A DNA stretch of 64,000 bases from Eubacteriaceae bacterium (GTDB taxonomy: Bacteria; Bacillota; Clostridia; Peptostreptococcales; Anaerovoracaceae). This document shows positions 1 to 6,719 of this stretch, in pieces; within the stretch, counting starts at the first letter, position 1, and each line of letters opens with the position of its first letter. The position numbers and the translations under genes are program-made. The notes under the pieces were generated by a model. That model did not search any database. It was not told where the DNA came from and saw nothing but the letters and a program-made list of their open reading frames with translations. Location: the NCBI GenBank assembly GCA_902362805.1, contig CABIXY010000003.1, forward strand, positions 672,619 through 736,618, given 5' to 3'.

Positions 1-53
1 AATCGCAGTGTACCTGCAATTCATGCTCTCACAGAACTGCCGTCTCTCTGCCT

Positions 54-626
54 CTAGCGAGACGGCCAGCAGCGGCTTTTGCTCTTGCCCTGGTCCTGCT
101 GACAAACGGTTTCCTCCAGTCTGGCCAAAGCATAGACCGCATCGGACAAGCGGTTGACATATTTCAGTAATACGTCGCGCACCTCTATTTCCTCCCTGGC
201 CGCGATGATTGCCCGCTCTCCTCTTCGAACGATGGTTCTGGCCACATGAAGAGCTGCCGATGCAGGATTTACGCCTGGAATGACAAACTCGGCCTGTACC
301 CCTGTGGTCAAGGTGCAGCGATCCACTATCCCTTCCAATTCCGTAACGTCTTTTTCGCCTATCACGTCGTCTGCCAAAAGGACCAATCCTCTCTTGTCGC
401 TGGCCAGTTCAGCACCGACACGAAATAAGGTATGCTGCATGCCATCGATGCATTCTTTGATATAATCGTTATGAGTCAGAGCATAAGCAACTCCCAACAT
501 CGCGTTCACTTCGTCCATGGTTCCATAACAATTCACCCTGGCACTGTCCTTTCTGACTCTGCTGCCGCCAACCAGGCCGGTCTCTCCTCCGTCTCCTGTT
601 TTCGTATAAAGATTTGCCAAATTCAT
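54..626 (-). CDS. pduO: PduO-type ATP:cob(I)alamin adenosyltransferase
   Basis: Transfers adenosyl from ATP to cob(I)alamin to make coenzyme B12, in the cytosol. The 190-residue protein begins with the family signature (YTKTGDGGETGL) and carries the conserved C-terminal RRGERA and the NRLSDAVYALAR helix typical of PduO-type enzymes. Length fits the family. I chose the ATG at 626, because an AGGA ribosome site lies about 5 bases upstream; a GTG one codon earlier (629) is also possible. The gene is transcribed away from glycerol dehydrogenase behind a terminator at 683-711, so it is probably its own unit. No diol or ethanolamine utilisation genes are visible here, so the client enzyme is unknown. 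Confidence 0.93.
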   Translation of the reverse strand: MNLANLYTKTGDGGETGLVGGSRVRKDSARVNCYGTMDEVNAMLGVAYALTHNDYIKECIDGMQHTLFRVGAELASDKRGLVLLADDVIGEKDVTELEGIVDRCTLTTGVQAEFVIPGVNPASAALHVARTIVRRGERAIIAAREEIEVRDVLLKYVNRLSDAVYALARLEETVCQQDQGKSKSRCWPSR

Positions 627-682
627 CACATCCTAAATTTTCAATTTTATCATTAGGATATGTAGAAGTGACTTTTTCTATA

Positions 683-711
683 CATAAAAAGGGCTGCATC
701 TGCAGCCCTTT
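683..711 (-). terminator. Rho-independent terminator after gldA
   Basis: A perfect inverted repeat (AAAGGGCTGC/GCAGCCCTTT, loop ATCT) at 688-711 is followed on the minus strand by TTTTTATG. It sits 10 bases past the glycerol dehydrogenase stop. Confidence 0.9.
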
Positions 712-720
712 AATAAGTTC

Positions 721-1812
721 TTATTCACCTTTGTAATATCTGCCCAGAGCGTCCGCTCCCATGATGGCAGCGTAGACATCTTCCGGCGTCACTGCAAATG
801 GCATGTTGCCCAGGGTGTCGTTTTCCCCGGCAGCCAGCTTTGCAACTTCCATAATCTGGTCAGCCTTGACTTCTTTGATGCCCAAATCGCCCAGAGTCAC
901 AGGCAGTCCCACTTCCATACAGAAATCCAGCACCTCTGCAATCTCTTCTTCCGGTGCATTTTCAAGTACCAGCTGCACCAAAGTACCAAAAGCGACCTTT
1001 TCACCGTGATACAAACTGTGGGTTTCTTCAATAGCCGTCAATCCATTATGGATGGCATGGGCACCCGCAAGACCGCCGCTCTCAAAACCGATGCCGGACA
1101 GGTACGTGTTAGCTTCGATAATATTCTCTACAGCCTTGGTGCATACGCCTTCCTTGACAGCCAGCATCGCATTGACGCCATCCGTCATCAAAGTCTCATA
1201 GCAAAGCTTCGCCAGAGCCATCGCCGCCAAAGTGGCTTTGCCGCCCACGCAGTTGGACGCGTCAGACTGCAGGCAGGCTCTCGCTTCAAAATAGGTTGCC
1301 AGAGCGTCTCCCATGCCAGAAATCAACAGGCGTACTGGTGCTTTGCTGACAATATCAGTATCTACCAGAACCATATTAGGGCTGGCCGGCAGGAACAGAT
1401 ACTCTTCGAAAACGCCGTCGTCGGTATAGATAACAGACAGCGCGCTACAAGGTGCATCAGTGGAAGCGATGGTTGGTACGATCACCACCGGCACGCCCAG
1501 ATAATGGGCAGCAGCCTTGGCAGTGTCGTGAATTTTTCCGCCGCCGATGCCGACGATGACTTCACAGCCAGCAGTCTGGCAGGCAGCTTTCACCCGTTCA
1601 ATTTCAGTCTTGCAGCATTCTCCATTAAAAACTTCGTAGACAATCTCTGTCTCCCCCTGACCAAGAGCGATTGCAGGTTCAACTCTTTTTCTGCCAGAAG
1701 CGCTGGTGAGAATAAAGAGTTTTTTACCAAAGTTGCCCGCATGAGCACATAAGTTCTTCAATTCCCCTTTGCCCTGCACATATCTGCTAGGACTTCCAAT
1801 AATTTTGGCCAT
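721..1812 (-). CDS. gldA: glycerol dehydrogenase (iron-containing/Zn ADH family)
   Basis: NAD-dependent oxidation of glycerol to dihydroxyacetone. The 363-residue protein has the nucleotide-binding GIGGGKIHD near residues 88-96 and the metal ligands expected for the family: Asp169 (GMGDALATYFEA), His252 (AHAIHNG) and His269 (LYHGEK). The start at 1812 is set by a strong GGAGGT 6-7 bases upstream; the ORF can be extended but has no better site. It is flanked by terminators on both sides, so it appears monocistronic. No dihydroxyacetone kinase is adjacent. Members of this family also reduce related 2-hydroxyketones, so the physiological substrate is inferred. Confidence 0.93.
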   Translation of the reverse strand: MAKIIGSPSRYVQGKGELKNLCAHAGNFGKKLFILTSASGRKRVEPAIALGQGETEIVYEVFNGECCKTEIERVKAACQTAGCEVIVGIGGGKIHDTAKAAAHYLGVPVVIVPTIASTDAPCSALSVIYTDDGVFEEYLFLPASPNMVLVDTDIVSKAPVRLLISGMGDALATYFEARACLQSDASNCVGGKATLAAMALAKLCYETLMTDGVNAMLAVKEGVCTKAVENIIEANTYLSGIGFESGGLAGAHAIHNGLTAIEETHSLYHGEKVAFGTLVQLVLENAPEEEIAEVLDFCMEVGLPVTLGDLGIKEVKADQIMEVAKLAAGENDTLGNMPFAVTPEDVYAAIMGADALGRYYKGE

Positions 1813-1865
1813 AAATTTACCTCCTTTGATGTATACAGTATTAGCTATAATCATATCTTACCACA

Positions 1866-1904
1866 TAAAAAGGTCCTCAAACAACGTAAAGATGTAATGA
1901 GGAC
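1866..1904 (-). terminator. Terminator after the SCIFF operon
   Basis: GTCCTCA (1873-1879) pairs with TGAGGAC (1898-1904). On the minus strand the stem is followed by CTTTTTATG, about 17 bases beyond the maturase stop. The other strand also has a T run, so it may be bidirectional. Confidence 0.75.
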
Positions 1905-1920
1905 ATGTTTTTTATTCGTA

Positions 1921-3291
1921 TCAGTTTGTTTCTGCAACCTGCATCATAATGGCGCATTCCATTCTCTTTTTAAAGAGCTGGCAGCCGTAGTCGTAGACGC
2001 CTTTGATAGAATCCGTCGCATGATAAGCGTTTGCCGCACAACCGCCGCTACAGTAAAACCTGGCCCAGCAGTCTTTACACTCTTCGCGCGCGTAGACGTT
2101 GCACATCTTGAAGTCCTGGCGTATGGCTTCGTTGGTCACGCCCTGCCATATGTCGCCCATCTTGTACTTCTCATCGCCTACAAACTGATGGCATGGGTAG
2201 AGATCCCCCCAAGGCGTCACCGCAAAATACTCTGTTCCCGAACCGCAGCCGGAGATTCTCTTGTAGATACACGGTCCGTGAGTCAGATCGATCATATAAT
2301 GATAGAAGGTGAAGCCCCTGCCTGCCTTCTTGCGTTCGATCATCTCCTTGGCCAAAATCTCATATTGTTCAAAGAGCTTCGGCAGATCTTCTTCCGTCAG
2401 AGCAAACGGATCCTCCGGCGGACAGACCACTGGTTCCATAGAAAGCTCTGTAAATCCCATATCGGCCATATGGAAAATATCTTCTGTAAAATCCACATTG
2501 TTGTGGGTGAAGGTGCCGCGCATGTAGTAACCCTTGCCCCCTCTGGCGTCCACCAGCTTTTTGAACTTAGGTATAATCATATCGTAGCTGCCTTCATCAT
2601 TGATCGTTCTACGCAGCCTGTCGTGTACTTCCTTCCTTCCGTCCAGGCTGAGAACTACGTTGTGCATCTCTTTATTGGCAAAGTCGATCACATCGTCGTC
2701 GATGCCCACGCCGTTGGTGGTCAGCGTAAAGCGAAAGTTCTTGCCATGATCTTTTTCGATGCTACGGGCATAGCGGACCAGATCTTTTACAACCTGCCAG
2801 TTCATCAGCGGTTCGCCGCCGAAGAAATCCACTTCCAGGTTTCTGCGGTCACCCGAGTTCTCGATCAAAAAGTCCAAGGCTCGTTTTCCTGTTTCAAAAC
2901 TCATCAGCCCTCTTTCGCCGTTAAAGTTACCCTGGCTGGCAAAGCAGTATGTACAGTTGAGATTACAGGTATGGGCTACGTGCAGGCACAAGGCTTTGAC
3001 CTCCGTATGGCGGTTTTTCAGATTGTAAGCGCCTGGTTCATAGATGTCTTCAGAGAACAGCTTTTTCTGTTTTTTCAATTCTTCAATATCGTCAAAGACC
3101 TCTAAAAGTTCCTCGCGGTTTACATCTGGCTCGTCTCTGTATTTCTCTAAGAGCTGTTCCACCAGCTTCTCTTTTTCTGCAGAAAAATAATCGTGGATGA
3201 TGTCATACGCAACATCATCCACCACATGTACCGATCCGCTATAAACGTCTAAAACGATATTGTATCCGTTCAGTTTATATTGATGTATCAT
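1921..3291 (-). CDS. scfB: SCIFF peptide radical-SAM maturase (SPASM)
   Basis: Radical-SAM enzyme that installs thioether crosslinks in the six-cysteine SCIFF peptide encoded immediately upstream. The 456-residue protein has an N-terminal peptide-recognition region, the [4Fe-4S]/SAM motif CNLNCTYC near residue 110, FFGGEP and TTNG motifs of the TIM barrel, and a Cys-rich SPASM end (CGSGTEYFAV, CKDCWARFYCSGGC). I chose the ATG at 3291, which overlaps the SCIFF stop as TAATG, over the longer ORF that would run into the peptide gene. Translational coupling with the peptide gene is likely. The pair is almost universal in Clostridia and its biological role is still poorly known. Confidence 0.95.
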   Translation of the reverse strand: MIHQYKLNGYNIVLDVYSGSVHVVDDVAYDIIHDYFSAEKEKLVEQLLEKYRDEPDVNREELLEVFDDIEELKKQKKLFSEDIYEPGAYNLKNRHTEVKALCLHVAHTCNLNCTYCFASQGNFNGERGLMSFETGKRALDFLIENSGDRRNLEVDFFGGEPLMNWQVVKDLVRYARSIEKDHGKNFRFTLTTNGVGIDDDVIDFANKEMHNVVLSLDGRKEVHDRLRRTINDEGSYDMIIPKFKKLVDARGGKGYYMRGTFTHNNVDFTEDIFHMADMGFTELSMEPVVCPPEDPFALTEEDLPKLFEQYEILAKEMIERKKAGRGFTFYHYMIDLTHGPCIYKRISGCGSGTEYFAVTPWGDLYPCHQFVGDEKYKMGDIWQGVTNEAIRQDFKMCNVYAREECKDCWARFYCSGGCAANAYHATDSIKGVYDYGCQLFKKRMECAIMMQVAETN

Positions 3292-3434
3292 TAGTTCTTC
3301 TTCTCGCACTCCTGATTGGCAACACCGCAGGAAGTCTTACAAGCTGACTGGCAGGAAGTCTGGCATTCGCCGCATCCGCCGTCTTTGATGCTCTTCTCTA
3401 AGTTTCTCGTTTCTATTGTCTTGATTCTTTTCAT
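3291..3434 (-). CDS. scfA: SCIFF six-cysteine precursor peptide
   Basis: A 47-residue peptide, missed by long-ORF searches. The N-terminal leader (MKRIKTIETRNLEKSIKDGG) is followed by six cysteines in the pattern C-G-E-C, TSC, SAC, TSC and QEC, then EKKN. This matches the 'six Cys in forty-five' family, whose core is crosslinked by the neighbouring radical-SAM enzyme. A sigma-A promoter lies 38-66 bases upstream, and an AAGG site precedes the ATG by about 14 bases. The stop codon overlaps the maturase start by one base. Confidence 0.95.
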   Translation of the reverse strand: MKRIKTIETRNLEKSIKDGGCGECQTSCQSACKTSCGVANQECEKKN

Positions 3435-3471
3435 TTTTCATCTCGCCTTTCTATGATAATGTACTCTTTCT

Positions 3472-3500
3472 ATCTTAACGATTTTGCCCCAGGTTGTCAA
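3472..3500 (-). promoter_or_regulatory. Sigma-A promoter of the SCIFF operon
   Basis: TTGACA (3495-3500 on the minus strand), a 17-base spacer and TAAGAT (3472-3477), 38 bases upstream of the SCIFF start. This is close to consensus. Confidence 0.85.
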
Positions 3501-3625
3501 GTCTCCAGCTTCGATTTTGAGACTGCAGCAAACTTGAAAAGGGATCCTCCCCATCCAGACGAGTTACGTCTGACTGCGGCTGACTCCTTCTCGAAAAGTT
3601 TATAAAGTTAGGAAAAAGCAATCTG

Positions 3626-4483
3626 TTATAGTCTGGCAAAGGATACTGGCTTTACAGTCTCATCGAGGGCTTTGAAAGTATAGCCTTCTTCTTTCAGCGT
3701 CTCGATGATTTCCGGCAGAGCCTCTACCGTGGTACCCATATAAGAGGAGTCGTGCATCAGCACGATGCTCCTGTCATTTCGGCGGACTTCTCTCAAGATG
3801 GCTTTCACAATCTGCTCCTTGCTGGCACCGCTATCCATGGCATCCTCCGCCGAAGCGTTCCAGTCATAGTAGAGAAAGCCTCTGCGATACATTTCTGGGA
3901 TAATTTTATCGTAAACCGCCAGATTATATGCATTGATGGAGCCACCCGGAAACCGGAATATCTTCGCCTCATAGCCGAAACGCTCCTTCAGATTAGACCA
4001 AAGTTTGTTGAAATCGTCCAGATAACTTTCCACCGACTGATACACCTCTTCATAATCATGTGAATAGGTATGGATGCCAATGGTATGTCCTTCATCTATG
4101 ACTCGCTGGATGATTTCATCTGCCACTTTGTTTCCGTTGTGTACCATGAAAAAAGTAGCTTTAATCTCATATTCTTCTAAAATATCAAGAATTTTTCTCG
4201 TATTTTCTTTAGACGGACCATCGTCAAAGGTCAGATAGACCGTCTTTGTCTCCGCCTTCAGCTTCTCGAATTGGTTTTCCACATACAATTCGGGATATTT
4301 TTTTTGATAATCCATGGGCTGGCTTTCAGCGTAAGCATGGGCAGTTCCGTTCAGTACGCCCTCTTTCAGTGAGCCGATGCGCAGTGCCTGTATAATGACT
4401 GTGACCAGCAGAGCCAAAATGATACCCAGCACAGTAAAGGTTATGACGCGTTTAAAAAATCTTACTGAAAAACGACCTTTCAC
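3626..4483 (-). CDS. membrane-anchored polysaccharide deacetylase (NodB domain)
   Basis: Likely removes N- or O-acetyl groups from peptidoglycan or another wall glycan outside the membrane. The 285-residue protein has one N-terminal membrane segment (about 13-33) and an extracellular NodB fold. Visible catalytic motifs are TFDDGP (85-90), metal-binding H138-x3-H142 in HTYSH, RFPGGS (177-182) and LMHDS with H244. It starts at a GTG 2 bases after the stop of the second bactofilin, so it is the last gene of a bactofilin operon. That context suggests the bactofilins position it at a defined place in the envelope (inference). The glycan substrate is not determined. Confidence 0.9.
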   Translation of the reverse strand: MKGRFSVRFFKRVITFTVLGIILALLVTVIIQALRIGSLKEGVLNGTAHAYAESQPMDYQKKYPELYVENQFEKLKAETKTVYLTFDDGPSKENTRKILDILEEYEIKATFFMVHNGNKVADEIIQRVIDEGHTIGIHTYSHDYEEVYQSVESYLDDFNKLWSNLKERFGYEAKIFRFPGGSINAYNLAVYDKIIPEMYRRGFLYYDWNASAEDAMDSGASKEQIVKAILREVRRNDRSIVLMHDSSYMGTTVEALPEIIETLKEEGYTFKALDETVKPVSFARL

Positions 4484-4484
4484 T

Positions 4485-5090
4485 TTACTTTACCACCTCG
4501 ACATTGCCCTGTATCTCTGCGCCGGATTCGATGCCCAGTGCCTTTGTTTTGATGTTGCCCAAAATTCTAGCATTTTTGTAGATATTCACTTCCCCGCTGG
4601 CATCGATGTCACCTCTGACATTCCCATCTATAGAGATGCTCCTACACTGTATTCTTCCTTCAACCCTGGCGTTCTCATCCAGGATGACCAATTCTTTTAC
4701 GCTGATGTTAGTCTTAACCTGACATCCTGTCATCTTTAGGTTGTTGCAGACAATATCGCCCTCAATCTTTCCTGTGGCGACGATATCTCCTCTTGCACTA
4801 ATGTTGCCTTCCACTTCTCCGTAAATGGCCAGATGTCCCTCCGTCGAAATGTCTCCTGCTACCTTGGTATTGGATGAGATGATGCCGTTTTCTTCCACGA
4901 TTGCCGCTCTCATCGTATCCCTGCCCGCCAGTTCCGCCGATTCAGCTGGTTTTGTCGATTGTGCCGGTTCTGTCGCCGCGGCAGCCTCTGTTCCCTGCGG
5001 CTGTCCCATCTCTTCTGCTTCCTTCCGCGCTTCTATGTCTGGCAGGTTTTCTATATTGCCTTTCGCTACTCGCTTCTTATCCATCGTCAT
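4485..5090 (-). CDS. bactofilin (polymer-forming cytoskeletal protein) 2
   Basis: A 201-residue bactofilin. The first 60 or so residues are low-complexity and charged (Ala/Glu/Thr/Pro rich). The rest is a right-handed beta-helix of repeating G-D-I/G-N-I/G-x-I turns, for example VEGNISARGDIVATGKIEGD, which assembles into nonpolar filaments. Its start overlaps the stop of the first bactofilin (ATGA) and it ends 2 bases before the deacetylase, so the three genes form one operon. The partner paralogue may copolymerise with it. The exact cellular location of the filament cannot be read from the sequence. Confidence 0.9.
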   Translation of the reverse strand: MTMDKKRVAKGNIENLPDIEARKEAEEMGQPQGTEAAAATEPAQSTKPAESAELAGRDTMRAAIVEENGIISSNTKVAGDISTEGHLAIYGEVEGNISARGDIVATGKIEGDIVCNNLKMTGCQVKTNISVKELVILDENARVEGRIQCRSISIDGNVRGDIDASGEVNIYKNARILGNIKTKALGIESGAEIQGNVEVVK

Positions 5091-5710
5091 TCTCCAATAT
5101 CAAACAATTTTTCTTCTTCAAAGTTAAAATTAGCTGTATCTCTCGTGATTATGCTTCCGTGGACCACACAACCCTTTTCGGTATATAGATCACTGGTGTC
5201 GATGTTCCCAGCCAAAATTGCGGTCTCCGTGATTCCTGTCGTCCCGGTGATTTTCAAGTTTCCTTTTACTTTCCCTTCGAGAGAAAGATTTCCTGACATG
5301 ATGTCACCGACAATGACGGCAGCACTTGCAACATCGGCGTCTCTTTTCACCGTCAGATTTCCTTTTACAGACCCGCTGACCGTGAGATTGTCTGACTCGA
5401 TGTCTCCCAGGACAGTGCCGTTGACCATGGCAGACTGGGTCGTTTTGATATCTCCAGTGACTTTCCCGTTCACCCTAATCTGGTCTGAACTGAGTAGATT
5501 TCCGTTGATCACCATGGTACTTGTCACCAGGCTGCTGTTTTCTTTGTCAAAGTGCGGCATTTCAAAGTTCATCTTCTGAGGAAGCTTTATTTCTTCTCTT
5601 TTCGCTTCTTTCTCTTTGACCAGTGCCTGTTTTTCTCCTGCTTTCCCCTGCTCGTCGTCAAAACCGGTCAGTTCTTTCATCGCCTGTGTAAAATTAGAAA
5701 TCGCTGTCAT
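5087..5710 (-). CDS. bactofilin (polymer-forming cytoskeletal protein) 1
   Basis: First gene of the bactofilin-deacetylase operon, 207 residues. The N-terminal 60 residues are charged and Lys/Glu rich, followed by a bactofilin beta-helix with regularly spaced Gly turns (KVTGDIKTTQSAMVNGTVLG, GDIESDNLTVSGSVKGN). A GGAGG site lies about 9 bases before the ATG. It ends in an ATGA overlap with the second bactofilin. Upstream is a leader containing a terminator-like hairpin (5783-5825). Two tandem bactofilins of similar length suggest a heteropolymer or a division of labour (inference). Confidence 0.9.
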   Translation of the reverse strand: MTAISNFTQAMKELTGFDDEQGKAGEKQALVKEKEAKREEIKLPQKMNFEMPHFDKENSSLVTSTMVINGNLLSSDQIRVNGKVTGDIKTTQSAMVNGTVLGDIESDNLTVSGSVKGNLTVKRDADVASAAVIVGDIMSGNLSLEGKVKGNLKITGTTGITETAILAGNIDTSDLYTEKGCVVHGSIITRDTANFNFEEEKLFDIGE

Positions 5711-5782
5711 CTATAGTCCTCCGCCTTCTTCTCAAATTTATCGTATTCCTCTGATTGCTGCCTCTCTACGAGACGGCATCCA

Positions 5783-5912
5783 TAAAAAAAGAAACATTAT
5801 GCTCAATGAAGATATCGAGCATAATGCTCCAGGAAAAAGTTTTATGTAGTTACGAAAAAGGACATGTGTGAAAACAATATATAAGTGTCCTTGATGTACT
5901 ATGGTCATTATA
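5783..5912 (-). promoter_or_regulatory. Terminator hairpin with upstream -10 element: response regulator terminator, leader attenuator or small RNA
   Basis: ATTATGCTC (5796-5804) pairs with GAGCATAAT (5817-5825), followed on the minus strand by a T-rich tract, about 155 bases past the response regulator stop. A perfect TATAAT (5907-5912, minus strand) precedes it by about 80 bases with no strong -35. The hairpin can end the two-component mRNA. If the -10 is used, the same interval would be a roughly 110-nt RNA or an attenuated leader for the bactofilin operon, which starts 73 bases downstream. I see no better bactofilin promoter. Confidence 0.5.
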
Positions 5913-5980
5913 CAACAAAAATGTCGAAATTTATCATTCCCTGTCTGAAATGTAGTTTTTTTTGTTTCAATGGGCGTTTC

Positions 5981-6697
5981 TTAAAAAAGAATTTTAAAAT
6001 ATGCTTCCTTCAAGTCTTTGCCGCAGTTCCGTGAGACCGGAATCCGCTGTCCATCCTTCATCAGGACTTCGCTTCCCATGATGCCGCTGACATGCTCCAG
6101 GTTGATAATGAAAGCCCTATGGGGCATAAAAAAGCGCTCGTCATCCTGCAGGAGTTCGAACAGGGACGTCAAGGTTGTACTAGTCTCAATGGGCTCCTTA
6201 TTCATAAGGGTGATGATCCTCTTTCGATTGAGACTCTCTACCGAGATGATATCCGCCGCCGCGATCTTTCTCATGCCGCCTTTAACCTTGACGATCACGG
6301 GCTTCTTGTCGTGCAGCGCCAGCCTTTCGATGGTCTGCCCCAGAACTCTGTCGAAGTCTTCTTTTTCGATGGGTTTGACGATGTAGTTAGAAGCGTTGAC
6401 CCCGAAGGCATCAATGCCATATTCTCTCGATACCGTGACAAAGATGATCTCGCAAGGCTCTTTCCGCTGCCGAATTTTTTTTGCCAGCTCAATCCCATTG
6501 ACATGGGGCAGGAGGATATCTAAAATAAACACGTCAAAGCTGCAGTCCTCTTCAATGCAATCCAGCAAATCGTAAGTGGATTGAAATTTCCTCACTTTGA
6601 TTGCATACTCAGGATTTGCAGCAGAAAATCGCTCTACCAAGTCGTACAGACGCTCCAAGTCATCAATTCGATCGTCACAAATGCAGATTTTAATCAA
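5981..6697 (-). CDS. LytTR-family response regulator
   Basis: Cytoplasmic response regulator (238 residues) of the AgrA/VirR type. The receiver domain (about 1-120) has the acidic pair Asp8-Asp9, the phosphoacceptor Asp60 (FILDILLP) and Lys108 (IVKPIEK). The C-terminal LytTR DNA-binding domain (about 130-238) contains RFFMPHRAFIINLEHV. The start is decided by the ribosome site: GGAG directly abuts the ATG at 6706, leaving no spacing, but lies 9 bases from the in-frame TTG at 6697, so TTG is preferred. The gene follows its histidine kinase by 22 bases. The target promoters are not known. Confidence 0.92.
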   Translation of the reverse strand: MIKICICDDRIDDLERLYDLVERFSAANPEYAIKVRKFQSTYDLLDCIEEDCSFDVFILDILLPHVNGIELAKKIRQRKEPCEIIFVTVSREYGIDAFGVNASNYIVKPIEKEDFDRVLGQTIERLALHDKKPVIVKVKGGMRKIAAADIISVESLNRKRIITLMNKEPIETSTTLTSLFELLQDDERFFMPHRAFIINLEHVSGIMGSEVLMKDGQRIPVSRNCGKDLKEAYFKILF

Positions 6698-6719
6698 AGT
6701 TGTCATCTCCTTTTCGACT

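Noticed and set aside
1897..3105. A 402-codon plus-strand open frame opposite the SCIFF maturase.
   Set aside because: It is an antisense shadow of a well-identified gene, with no ribosome site or family signature.
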